This document shows, one piece after another, positions 6,563-14,648 of a DNA stretch of 18,952 nt. The DNA is taken from the NCBI GenBank assembly GCA_016786965.1, contig JAEUVL010000596.1, positions 1-18,952 of the forward strand. Direction: 5' to 3'. The stretch is from Chitinophagaceae bacterium. GTDB lineage: Bacteria > Bacteroidota > Bacteroidia > Chitinophagales > Chitinophagaceae. The notes beneath the pieces are model-generated. The model did no database searches. It was not told where the DNA came from and worked only from the letters and a program-made list of their open reading frames with translations. How positions within the stretch are numbered: the first letter of the stretch is position 1; every line of letters starts with the position of its first letter. Position numbers and translations under genes: made by a program.

Positions 6563-9500
6563 ATGAGAAAATTTTTATCCCTTACTCTATTACTGCTTGC
6601 TGCCTCCTGTTCTTTTGCTCAAATACCCATCTTCGAATTGATGGAAAGAACAGATATCAACCTGCAGCAAGCGCAACAAATAGCACAACGTCATTTCGAT
6701 ACCGCAGGTACAGGCCGCGGCACTGGCTATAAACAATTTCAACGCTGGTTGTACGAACGGAAATTCCATACAGACGACAATGGAAATTATATTTCTCCGC
6801 AAACCGACTGGAATAATTATTTACAAAGTCAGCCTTCCCTGCAAACTAATAATTTCACCGAGGCAGGCAACTGGACAGAACTAGGTCCCTGGGGTTGGAA
6901 CCGTACTTCTGGCTGGAACCCCGGCACAGGAAGACTCTCGGCAATGGCAGTTTTGCCATCCAATGAACAGGTGATCTATGTCGGCTCTCCTGGTGGGGGC
7001 TTATGGAAAACAATCAACGGAGGTGCCAACTGGCAACCCCTTACTGATAATAACTCTACCTGGATGTCCATTTTCGCCATCACTATTGACCCGACCAATG
7101 CTAATACCATATATGTAGGCACGAACGGATCGGGCATTTTGAAATCTACCAACGCCGGCGCTACATTAGCACCAGCCGGGGGCGGACCCGGTGGGAACGT
7201 TAGAAAAATTCTTATTCATCCCTCCAATGCCAACATTGTATTTGCAGCCTGCACCAATGGTATTTGGCGTTCGACCAACGCAGGTACTTCCTGGACACAA
7301 GTGCATACCGGCAGCAAAGAAGATATTGAGTTTAAGCCGGATGATATGAACATCATGTATGCCACGGGCAATGATGTGTACCGATCAACAGATAATGGTG
7401 TTTCATGGACCCAGATCACAGCCGGGCAAGGTATTACCAATACAGGCCGTACGCTGATATCCGTTTCTCCTGCTAACCCTAACTATGTGTATGCAGTGCA
7501 GGCAAGCGGCAGCTTGTTTGGCAGATTATATAAATCTACAGATGCCGGATTGACCTTTACCACTACTGTAGTGGGCAACCCAGCCACAGGCACAAACTAT
7601 TTTGGCTATGAAACAAATGGTACCGGTACTTCCGGCCAGGCCACTTATGATATGGCGATGGATGTTTCGCCCACTAATGCTGCAGAAGTATATATAGCAG
7701 GAATCATTTGCTGGAAATCAATAAATGAGGGTACTTCATTTACAGCCATTACCGCCTGGTCATTGCCAAACGGTGTTGGTTATAATCATGCCGATGTACA
7801 TGGTTTATTTTGGGTGAATTCAACTATCTATTCTATTTCCGATGGTGGTATTTATAAAAGCACTAACCAGGGCGATGACTGGGTAGACCTTTCCACCGGC
7901 CTGGGTATTCGCCAGTTTTACCGGATAGCCAGCTCACAGACCAATGCGAATGTGATAACCGGCGGCGCACAAGATAATGGATCTGTTGCCAAACAAGCTT
8001 CGGGTACCTGGGTGGACTGGCTGGGTGCTGATGGAATGGAAGGCTTAGTGAGCCCTACCAATCATTTGAATATCTGGGGCACCTCGCAAAACGGTTCTAT
8101 ATATCGCTCCACCAACGGGGGCAATAGTTATAGCGGCCTTCCACGGCCATCTGCTGGTCAATGGGTAACGCCACTTGCCATACATCCTACTAATGAAACA
8201 ATTGTGTATGGTGGCTGGACAGGTGTGTATAAATCAACCAACAGTGGAACCAGCTGGACGAATATCTCCAGCGGTGTGATAACTTCCACATTGGCTGATC
8301 TGGCAGTAGCTCCCTCTGACCCTAATTATATTTATGCTTCCAACGGAAACACCTTATATGTAACAACAAATGATGGTGCCACCTGGACCACCCGCTCTGC
8401 ACCAGCTACCATCAATGACATTGCTGTTGATCCAACCAACCCTGCGAAGATCTGGATCGCCTGTAACAGTACCACGAACCGGCTGATGGTATCTACCGAT
8501 GCCGGTGCAACTTTCACCAACGTATCTGCCAATCTTCCTGCCATTGTAGCAAGAGCAGTGGTAGTGGACGACAATACTCCCCGCGGTATTTATGTGGGAA
8601 TGAATATTGGTGTATACTATAAAACTGAAACCGATCTCAACTTTACCAATTTTTCTGACAACCTGCCACTGGTAGCTATCAACGAATTAGAAATTCAAAA
8701 AGCGGCTGGTAAAATAAGAGTGGCCACTTATGGTCGCGGTGTATGGGAAAGCCCGGTTGCTACTGCTGTACCAAACGGATTCAGCTTTGGCCCCACAACG
8801 GCCGCTACGGCTACTTGTCCCGCACCTAATACAATGGATATTGTATTATCCACTATTTCCAATGGCGGTTTTACCAACACGATCACCCTTACTGCATCCG
8901 GTGTTCCCGCCGGCACCTCGATATCTTTTATCCCCGATAATACTCCTGCTCCCGGACAGAGCAGAACAATCAGGCTGACTGGTACGGCTGCTCTTTTAGC
9001 AGGATCTTATCCCATTACCATAACAGGAACAGCTACCGGCGCTACTAATCAAACGGCTAACCTTTCTTATATCATTAATCCGGGCACGGCTCCTGCTATC
9101 ACTGCACAACCCGTAAACCAAACCATTTGTGCGGGCAGCAATACTTCTTTCAGCATTACTTCTGCTACAGCAACTGCTTTCCAGTGGCAGCTTAGTACAG
9201 ATGGAGGTGTTACATACAATCCCGTAACAAACGGCGGAGTTTATTCCAATGCCACAACGGCCACGTTGACCATTACCGCAGCCACAGCCGGAATGAACAG
9301 CTACCGCTATCGCTGCCTCGCTTCCACCATTTGCGGAAGCAGTACATCTGCTGCGGGTAACTTAACGGTAAATGCAGCCCCTGTTATCACTACCGACCCC
9401 CAGAATATTACTTTATGCTCAGGAAGTGGTAATACTTTTTGTGTAACCGCTACTGGCAATAATCTTGTTTATCAGTGGCAGTCATCTTCGTCCTGCAGCG

Positions 9501-11008
9501 GTCCCTGGACAAATGTTACAGGCGGTACTTCTGCTTGTCTCACCGTTTCTTCTATCACTTCAAATACAGCCTACAGATGTGTGGTATCAAATGGATGTGG
9601 CTCACCTGTAACTTCTGCGTGTGCAACAGCAACTGTTGTTACCACTGTATCAGTAACAACACAACCGAACAGTCAAACAGTATGTGAAGGCGGTGGAGTT
9701 AACTTCACAGTTGCCGGAAGTGGAAGCGGTATAGTTTACCAATGGCAGTTAAGTACCGATGGTGGCTCATCCTGGTCTAATATCAGTGGGGCCACAATGA
9801 ATACTTATGTAATTTCATCTGCTACTATAGCCATGAATAATAACCGGTACCGTTGTCAATTATCAAATGCCACCTGTACCACACCGGGTATTTCCAATGC
9901 AGCTATACTTACTGTGAATACATTACCTGTTGTTTCAGCTAATCCTCAAAATGCCACCGTATGTGTGGGAGGCAGCAATACTTTTAGTATCGCTGGTACA
10001 GGTACGGGTATTTCATACCAATGGCAACTCAGTACAGATGGCGGTACTACCTATGGTAATATTGCAACAGCTACTACAGCTTCTTACACTGTTTCATCTG
10101 TTACAACGGGTATGAATGGCAATCGCTACCGTTGTATGGTAAGTGGTACCTGCACTCCTGCCGTTGCTTCCAATGCCGCCATTTTAACGGTGATTGCTCC
10201 CGTTACTATCACCAGTCAACCGGCCAGTACAGAAACCTGTTCCGGCAGTACTGTCAATTTCACAGTGGCGGGCAGTGGTACGGGTATCATTTACCAATGG
10301 CAGGTGAGTACCGATGGCGGTACAAACTGGACTGCCATAAGCGGTGCCACTTCAGCCACCTTATCATTACCCGCTGCCACAACTACAATGAATAACAATA
10401 GGTATCGTTGCCAATTGTCTAATACTACCTGTACCGCACCGGTAACATCCGGCAATGCGTTACTTACCGTTCGCCAGTTGCCCACTGTAACACTGACAGC
10501 CTCACCACTCACCAGCCTTTTGCCGGGACAAACAACCACCCTTACTGCCACGCCAAGTGCCGCTACCGGTGGTGTGTTAACTACGGCCTGGTATAAAAAT
10601 GGTACCGCTTTTTCGAATACAGGTAATACGTTTGTCGTGAACGTGGAAAAAACAGGTACATACCAGGTTCGGATACAGGAAGCATTCCCCGGTGGCCTCG
10701 TATGCAGCAATCAATCCGCAAATGTGGCGATAGATATTACTATCAGCAGTAACCTCTTCATTTTCCCTTCTCCTAACGATGGAAACTTTATGGTATCTTA
10801 TTATAACAATGGTGGTGCTACTACGCAAAGGACCATTGCAGTGTATGATGCCAAAGGAGCGCAGGTGTACACGGGCAAGTTTCCTGTTTCGGGACCTTAC
10901 ACATTGATACCGGTAAACCTGCAAAGAGCTAATACCGGCATCTACTTTGTAGTAGTGGGTGATGCCAATGGCAAAAAACTGGCAGAAGGAAAAGTACACA
11001 TACGATAA
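6563..11008 (+). CDS. T9SS-secreted protein with BNR/Asp-box beta-propeller, Ig-like repeats and type A sorting domain
   Basis: Large secreted protein of 1481 residues. A signal peptide (MRKFLSLTLLLLAASCSFA) is cleaved before QIPIF. Residues about 20-90 hold a conserved N-terminal segment with GRGTGYKQFQRWLYERKFH. From about 100 to 735 lie eleven Asp-box-like motifs (KTINGGANW, RSTNAGTSW, RSTDNGVSW, KSTNSGTSW, VSTDAGATF and others), as in sortilin/VPS10 and GH74-type propellers; the region ends with GRGVWES. A beta-rich linker (about 736-842) follows, then five Ig-like repeats with paired cysteines (about 843-1304), a sixth Ig-like domain without that pattern (about 1305-1390), and a C-terminal type A sorting domain (about 1394-1481; FPSPNDGNFMVSY, IAVYDAKGAQVY, GIYFVVV). 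The last domain sends the protein through the type IX system to the cell surface or medium. No catalytic site could be assigned; glycan binding or hydrolysis is possible but unproven. Start ATG 6563 is preferred over an upstream TTG. Confidence 0.9.
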   Translation: MRKFLSLTLLLLAASCSFAQIPIFELMERTDINLQQAQQIAQRHFDTAGTGRGTGYKQFQRWLYERKFHTDDNGNYISPQTDWNNYLQSQPSLQTNNFTEAGNWTELGPWGWNRTSGWNPGTGRLSAMAVLPSNEQVIYVGSPGGGLWKTINGGANWQPLTDNNSTWMSIFAITIDPTNANTIYVGTNGSGILKSTNAGATLAPAGGGPGGNVRKILIHPSNANIVFAACTNGIWRSTNAGTSWTQVHTGSKEDIEFKPDDMNIMYATGNDVYRSTDNGVSWTQITAGQGITNTGRTLISVSPANPNYVYAVQASGSLFGRLYKSTDAGLTFTTTVVGNPATGTNYFGYETNGTGTSGQATYDMAMDVSPTNAAEVYIAGIICWKSINEGTSFTAITAWSLPNGVGYNHADVHGLFWVNSTIYSISDGGIYKSTNQGDDWVDLSTGLGIRQFYRIASSQTNANVITGGAQDNGSVAKQASGTWVDWLGADGMEGLVSPTNHLNIWGTSQNGSIYRSTNGGNSYSGLPRPSAGQWVTPLAIHPTNETIVYGGWTGVYKSTNSGTSWTNISSGVITSTLADLAVAPSDPNYIYASNGNTLYVTTNDGATWTTRSAPATINDIAVDPTNPAKIWIACNSTTNRLMVSTDAGATFTNVSANLPAIVARAVVVDDNTPRGIYVGMNIGVYYKTETDLNFTNFSDNLPLVAINELEIQKAAGKIRVATYGRGVWESPVATAVPNGFSFGPTTAATATCPAPNTMDIVLSTISNGGFTNTITLTASGVPAGTSISFIPDNTPAPGQSRTIRLTGTAALLAGSYPITITGTATGATNQTANLSYIINPGTAPAITAQPVNQTICAGSNTSFSITSATATAFQWQLSTDGGVTYNPVTNGGVYSNATTATLTITAATAGMNSYRYRCLASTICGSSTSAAGNLTVNAAPVITTDPQNITLCSGSGNTFCVTATGNNLVYQWQSSSSCSGPWTNVTGGTSACLTVSSITSNTAYRCVVSNGCGSPVTSACATATVVTTVSVTTQPNSQTVCEGGGVNFTVAGSGSGIVYQWQLSTDGGSSWSNISGATMNTYVISSATIAMNNNRYRCQLSNATCTTPGISNAAILTVNTLPVVSANPQNATVCVGGSNTFSIAGTGTGISYQWQLSTDGGTTYGNIATATTASYTVSSVTTGMNGNRYRCMVSGTCTPAVASNAAILTVIAPVTITSQPASTETCSGSTVNFTVAGSGTGIIYQWQVSTDGGTNWTAISGATSATLSLPAATTTMNNNRYRCQLSNTTCTAPVTSGNALLTVRQLPTVTLTASPLTSLLPGQTTTLTATPSAATGGVLTTAWYKNGTAFSNTGNTFVVNVEKTGTYQVRIQEAFPGGLVCSNQSANVAIDITISSNLFIFPSPNDGNFMVSYYNNGGATTQRTIAVYDAKGAQVYTGKFPVSGPYTLIPVNLQRANTGIYFVVVGDANGKKLAEGKVHIR
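9089..10476 (+). repeat. Five tandem Ig-like coding repeats
   Basis: Five related units lie end to end inside the large secreted protein gene. Anchoring on the codons for F/Y-Q-W gives unit positions 9179, 9470, 9737, 10016 and 10292, so the steps are 291, 267, 279 and 276 bases, all whole codons. Units 3-5 are clearly similar at the DNA level (each has TACCAATGGCA, a GATGG stretch and a cgTTG Cys-coding end); units 1 and 2 are more diverged. Each protein unit runs from a Gln-Pro start through a Cys, QWQ, and YRC. This is domain duplication within a gene, not a mobile or CRISPR repeat. Confidence 0.85.
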
Positions 11009-11030
11009 GATATAATCACCCGCTTTCAAG

Positions 11031-11064
11031 ATCCCGTTCCGGCTGTCCGGAACGGGATTTTTTT
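11031..11064 (+). terminator. Rho-independent terminator after the large secreted protein gene
   Basis: ATCCCGTTCCGG (11031-11042) pairs perfectly with CCGGAACGGGAT (11047-11058) around the loop CTGT, followed by seven T. It lies 22 bases after the stop codon and cleanly separates this gene from serC. Confidence 0.93.
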
Positions 11065-11088
11065 CTCCCTGAAAAAAGAGCCAATCAA

Positions 11089-11096
11089 TACCTTTG
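11089..11096 (+). promoter_or_regulatory. serC promoter box next to the start codon
   Basis: TACCTTTG is a full match to the Bacteroidota TAnnTTTG box and ends four bases before the serC ATG at 11101. Transcription would start at or just before the ATG, predicting a leaderless or almost leaderless message. No good TTTG box is found 19-20 bases upstream; only the T-run of the preceding terminator is there. Confidence 0.55.
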
Positions 11097-11100
11097 CGCC

Positions 11101-12171
11101 ATGATTCACAATTTTAATGCAGGGCCTTCCATTTTACCCAAAGAAGTGTTTGAAAAGGCCAGCCAGGCAGTTCTGAATTTCAATGATACCGGCTTATCCA
11201 TTTTAGAAATAGGACATCGCACCACCTTGTTTCAGCCGGTTTTGGATGAAGCAAGGGCCCTGGTAAAGGAACTGATGCAACTTGATAATGATCATGAAGT
11301 ACTCTTTTTGCACGGTGGCGCCACCACCCAGTTCATGCAGGTGCCAATGAACCTGCTGAGCGAAAACGAACTGGCATCCTACACCGAAACAGGTACCTGG
11401 GCTGCCAAAGCTATTAAAGAAGCAAAACTATTTGGTCATGTAGAAATAGCGGGTTCTACTAAAGAAAATAACTATACCAGCATACCAGAAGAATTGAGCG
11501 TTTCGCCCACTTCAGCCTATTTGCATATAACGACCAATGAAACCATTGCCGGTACACAGTGGCATGCCATTCCGTATGATTGCGGGGTGCCATTGGTGGC
11601 TGATATGAGCAGTGATATACTGAGCCGTCAGTTGGATTTCAACCGGTTTGATCTTATCTATGCCGGTGCACAAAAGAATATGGGCGCCGCAGGGGTCAAT
11701 CTGGTGGTGGTGAATAAGAACATACTTGGAAAGGTGAACAGGGCCATCCCCACTATCCTCGACTATCGTAATCATATCGCTGAAGGCAGCATGCTGAACA
11801 CTCCTCCTGTATTTGCGATCTATGTGGTACTGCTTACGCTGCGCTGGCTAAAGGCCCAGGGTGGTGTGCCTGCGATAGAACTTCGTAATAATGCAAAAGC
11901 CAGCTTATTTTATGAAACGCTGGATACTTTGCCACTGTTCAAAGGACCCATAGCCAAAGAAGACAGGAGTAAAATGAATGCAGTATTTATCATGGACAAT
12001 GCCGAACTGGAAAAAGAATTCCTGGAACTATGTAAGAAAGAAGGCATGATAGGCGTTAAAGGCCACCGCAGTGTAGGTGGGTTCCGCATTTCCATGTATA
12101 ATGCACTGACCATTGACAGTGTAAAAGCACTGACCGACCTGATGAAACATTTTGCCCAACAACACGGATGA
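11101..12171 (+). CDS. serC: 3-phosphoserine/phosphohydroxythreonine transaminase
   Basis: PLP enzyme of serine biosynthesis, which turns 3-phosphohydroxypyruvate plus glutamate into O-phosphoserine plus 2-oxoglutarate, and also acts in pyridoxal phosphate synthesis where that route exists. The 356 residues match the usual SerC length. Family marks: FNAGPSILPKEV at the N terminus, EIGHR (His39-Arg40) for phosphate binding, HGGATTQF (71-78), TGTW (Trp100, expected to stack on the cofactor), TNETIAGTQW (145-154), DMSSD (Asp168) and YAGAQKNMGAAG with the Schiff-base lysine Lys192. The C-terminal GHRSVGGFRISMYNA is also typical. It is cytoplasmic. The next gene, a DUF1015 protein, starts 27 bases after the stop, so the two are probably co-transcribed. 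No serA lies between them, although serA would be the natural partner. Confidence 0.97.
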   Translation: MIHNFNAGPSILPKEVFEKASQAVLNFNDTGLSILEIGHRTTLFQPVLDEARALVKELMQLDNDHEVLFLHGGATTQFMQVPMNLLSENELASYTETGTWAAKAIKEAKLFGHVEIAGSTKENNYTSIPEELSVSPTSAYLHITTNETIAGTQWHAIPYDCGVPLVADMSSDILSRQLDFNRFDLIYAGAQKNMGAAGVNLVVVNKNILGKVNRAIPTILDYRNHIAEGSMLNTPPVFAIYVVLLTLRWLKAQGGVPAIELRNNAKASLFYETLDTLPLFKGPIAKEDRSKMNAVFIMDNAELEKEFLELCKKEGMIGVKGHRSVGGFRISMYNALTIDSVKALTDLMKHFAQQHG

Positions 12172-12198
12172 TCAATTAAAAAATAACTTACCCATACA

Positions 12199-13419
12199 AT
12201 GGCCACCATTAAACCATTCAGTGCACTACGACCGCAACAGGAACTTTCGCAGCAGGTAGCCTCAAAACCTTATGATGTGCTGAACAGCGAAGAAGCAAGG
12301 GCCGAAGCTAAAGGCAACCGCTTTTCTTTTCTTCGTGTTACAAAGTCAGAGATCGATCTTCCACCAGGAGTGGATATCCACAGCCAGGAAGTATATGATA
12401 AGGCCAATGAAAACCTGAAAGAACTGATCGATAACGGCATTTTATTTAAAGAAGAAAAGCCCTGCTACTATATCTATCAATTGGTGATGAACGGAAGAAG
12501 CCAGACGGGTCTTGTTTGCGGATCATCTGTAAAAGATTACCACGATAACATTATTAAAAAGCATGAGTTCACCCGGCCGGAGAAAGAAAAAGACCGTATC
12601 GATCACATGAGGACGATAAAGGCCCAAACCGGCAACGTATTCCTGGCCTACCGGGATGTAATGGAAGTCAACGCCATTATCAGCGGATGGAAAGCAACTA
12701 ACAAACCCGTCTATGATTTTATTGCTGCTGACGGTATTCAGCACAGTATCTGGGTAATTGACCGTGATCTGGTCATCAGTTCCATTACTCAACTGTTCAG
12801 TACCAATGTGCCCTGCACCTATATTGCCGACGGGCATCATAGGGCAGCATCAGCCGCTAAGGTTAGTGCGGCACTTCCTCAAAGCGAGGAAGCCGGTTTC
12901 TTTTTAACCACCATCTTCCCCTCCAGCCAACTGGCGATACTCGATTATAACAGGGTGGTAAAAGATCTCAATGACCTGTCGCCAGCCAAATTACTGGGTT
13001 TACTGCAGGACGACTTCTATATTACCCTTAGCCCGGAACCGGTAAAACCTTCGCAGCTCCATGAATTTGGGATGTACCTGGACGGACAATGGTACATATT
13101 GGTGGCCCGCCCCGGTACCTATACTACAGACCCGGTGGGTGTGCTGGATGTCACCATTTTATCTAACAACATTTTGGATAAACTGCTGGGCATTGAAGAT
13201 CAGCGGACCGATAAACGGATTGATTTTGTAGGTGGTATCCGCGGATTGAAAGAACTGGAAAAAAGAGTGAACAGCGGGGAAATGAAAGTAGCATTCAGTC
13301 TCTACCCTGTAACAATTGAGCAATTATTTGATATTGCCGATAGTGGTACTGTTATGCCTCCCAAAAGCACCTGGTTTGAGCCTAAACTGAGAGATGGCCT
13401 CCTTACACACCTTATTTAA
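12199..13419 (+). CDS. DUF1015 family protein, co-transcribed with serC
   Basis: Protein of 406 residues with no signal peptide or membrane segment, so cytoplasmic. Family hallmarks of DUF1015 (COG4198): an N-terminal ALRPQ...VASKPYDVLN segment, HEFTRPEKEKDRIDHMRTIKAQTGNVFLAY around residues 122-151, and a central YIADGHHRAASA motif (Asp211-Gly212-His213-His214-Arg215). The C-terminal part has VGGIRGLKELEKRV and ends with KSTWFEPKLRDGL. The biochemical function is not established as far as I know. The DGHHR motif resembles that of the ParB/sulfiredoxin-like fold, which includes the free serine kinases SerK and SbnI. Together with its place directly behind serC, this suggests a role on serine or phosphoserine; that is inference. 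The start ATG at 12199 is preceded by an A-rich stretch and leaves 27 bases after serC. Confidence 0.88.
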   Translation: MATIKPFSALRPQQELSQQVASKPYDVLNSEEARAEAKGNRFSFLRVTKSEIDLPPGVDIHSQEVYDKANENLKELIDNGILFKEEKPCYYIYQLVMNGRSQTGLVCGSSVKDYHDNIIKKHEFTRPEKEKDRIDHMRTIKAQTGNVFLAYRDVMEVNAIISGWKATNKPVYDFIAADGIQHSIWVIDRDLVISSITQLFSTNVPCTYIADGHHRAASAAKVSAALPQSEEAGFFLTTIFPSSQLAILDYNRVVKDLNDLSPAKLLGLLQDDFYITLSPEPVKPSQLHEFGMYLDGQWYILVARPGTYTTDPVGVLDVTILSNNILDKLLGIEDQRTDKRIDFVGGIRGLKELEKRVNSGEMKVAFSLYPVTIEQLFDIADSGTVMPPKSTWFEPKLRDGLLTHLI

Positions 13420-13450
13420 CAGTACTCTCCTGAAATAATTGTTATTTTGC

Positions 13451-13483
13451 AACAGAGACGCCTGCCATAACGTCTCTGTTTTT
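13451..13483 (+). terminator. Rho-independent terminator after the serC-DUF1015 operon
   Basis: AACAGAGACG (13451-13460) pairs perfectly with CGTCTCTGTT (13471-13480) around a 10-base loop, followed by T to 13483. It lies about 30 bases after the DUF1015 stop. Its end is only 13 bases before the ATG of the next gene, so it may also sit in that gene's leader. Confidence 0.75.
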
Positions 13484-13496
13484 CTAATTATAAGAT

Positions 13497-14513
13497 ATGA
13501 AGAAATTTCTCTCCTTTTCAATCATTGCTCTTTCTGCCCTGGTAGCTACAGCCCAACCCGGCGATATCAAGACCCTGCAGGAAACTGCCAGGACATTTAT
13601 GCGGTCCGGCGATTTTGATAATGCTATTATTGTACTTACAAGGGCCCTGCAACAGGATGCCAAAAACCTGGAGCTGCAGAAAGACCTGGTGATGAGTTAT
13701 TACCTCAAAAGAGATTATACAAAAGCCCTGGAAGGGGCAGAAAAGCTGATAGACCGGGATGATGCTGATGTGGTTTGTTACCAGATAGCCGGTAATGTGT
13801 ACAAAGCGCTGGAAGAATCGAAAGATTGTGATAAGATGTACAAAAAAGCATTGAAGAAATTTCCCAACAGTGGACCGTTGTACAGCGAGTATGGTGAATT
13901 ACTATGGGCCATTAAAGATTTTTCAGCCATACAATATTGGGAAAAAGGCATCAAACTGGACCCTGCCTATGGTGGCAATTATTACAATGCCGCCATGTAT
14001 TATTTTTATACCAAAGACAAAGTGTGGAGCCTCATTTACGGAGAGATCTTTGTGAACATGGAAAGCCTGGGCGAAAGAGGCGCAGCCATGAAAGAACTGC
14101 TGCTGCAGGGCTATAAAGAAAAACTATTTGCCGAAGCAGATATGATGGCTGGTGAAGAAAAGAACAAAAGCGATTTTGCCAAATCCTTCATGACCAGCAT
14201 GAGCAAACAATCGTCACTGGCCAATAAAGGCATTACAACGGAAGTGCTCATCATGATCCGCACCCGCTTCATCCTGGATTGGTACACTAACTATGGTGCC
14301 CGTTTCCCTTTCCGTCTTTTTGATTATCACCGCCAGTTACTGTCTGAAGGTATGTTCGACGCCTACAATCAATGGCTCTTCGGCCCCTCAGAAAACCTGG
14401 CCGCTTACGACAACTGGACCAAGACCCATGCTGCCGAATACAACTCTTTCAATACTTTTCAGCGCAGCCGGGTATTCCGGATGCCAGCAGGACAATATTA
14501 CCAGGCAAACTAA
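13497..14513 (+). CDS. Secreted tetratricopeptide-repeat protein
   Basis: Protein of 338 residues with a signal peptide (MKKFLSFSIIALSALVATA, cleavage before QPGD), so exported to the periplasm or beyond. No lipobox and no T9SS sorting domain. Tetratricopeptide-like helix pairs fill about residues 24-165: for example RTFMRSGDFDNAIIVLTRAL, YYLKRDYTKALEGAEKLI, AGNVYKALEESKDCDKMYKKAL, and a later one around KGIKLDPAYGGNYYNAAMYY. The C-terminal half is helical with many aromatic residues (RTRFILDWYTNYGARFPFRLF, FDAYNQWLFG) and no domain I can name. TPRs mediate protein contacts, so this may be a scaffold or envelope-assembly factor, but no partner is evident. Its promoter is unclear: the serC-operon terminator ends just upstream of its ATG. 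A strong terminator follows, so it is likely a single-gene unit or a read-through product. Confidence 0.87.
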   Translation: MKKFLSFSIIALSALVATAQPGDIKTLQETARTFMRSGDFDNAIIVLTRALQQDAKNLELQKDLVMSYYLKRDYTKALEGAEKLIDRDDADVVCYQIAGNVYKALEESKDCDKMYKKALKKFPNSGPLYSEYGELLWAIKDFSAIQYWEKGIKLDPAYGGNYYNAAMYYFYTKDKVWSLIYGEIFVNMESLGERGAAMKELLLQGYKEKLFAEADMMAGEEKNKSDFAKSFMTSMSKQSSLANKGITTEVLIMIRTRFILDWYTNYGARFPFRLFDYHRQLLSEGMFDAYNQWLFGPSENLAAYDNWTKTHAAEYNSFNTFQRSRVFRMPAGQYYQAN

Positions 14514-14533
14514 GCATTCCCATAGTTTGTTTT

Positions 14534-14571
14534 AAACGGCCCCGGTTATCACAAACCGGGGCCGTTTTTTT
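14534..14571 (+). terminator. Rho-independent terminator after the TPR protein gene
   Basis: AAACGGCCCCGGTT (14534-14547) pairs perfectly with AACCGGGGCCGTTT (14554-14567) around the loop ATCACA, running into seven T (14565-14571). A very strong hairpin, 20 bases after the stop codon. Confidence 0.95.
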
Positions 14572-14648
14572 ATCTATCCTTTTTTAACTAATTTGTCTGT
14601 CTGTTACACTGCTGCCTGCAGATTATCTAATTCTAATAACGATTGAAT

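Noticed and set aside
6563..6620. AASC in the signal peptide of the large secreted protein, considered as a lipobox
   Set aside because: Ala instead of Leu at -3, a better signal peptidase I site follows (SFA before Q), and the T9SS sorting domain implies a non-lipoprotein precursor.
9640..10476. Regularly spaced similar units, considered as a CRISPR-like or mobile repeat array
   Set aside because: The units stay in one reading frame, differ mostly in a codon-wise manner and encode Ig-like domains, so they are intragenic domain duplications.
10291..10710. Minus-strand open frame (139 codons) opposite the large secreted protein gene
   Set aside because: Shadow of the Thr/Ala/Gly-rich coding strand. 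No promoter and no sensible protein features.
12199..13419. DUF1015 protein considered as a chromosome-partition ParB
   Set aside because: Only the short DGHHR-type motif is similar. There is no ParB helix-turn-helix region, no parA neighbour, and the rest matches DUF1015.
14643..14648. Upstream TTG start for the acyl-CoA ligase
   Set aside because: It adds only two residues; the ATG at 14649 is the natural start.
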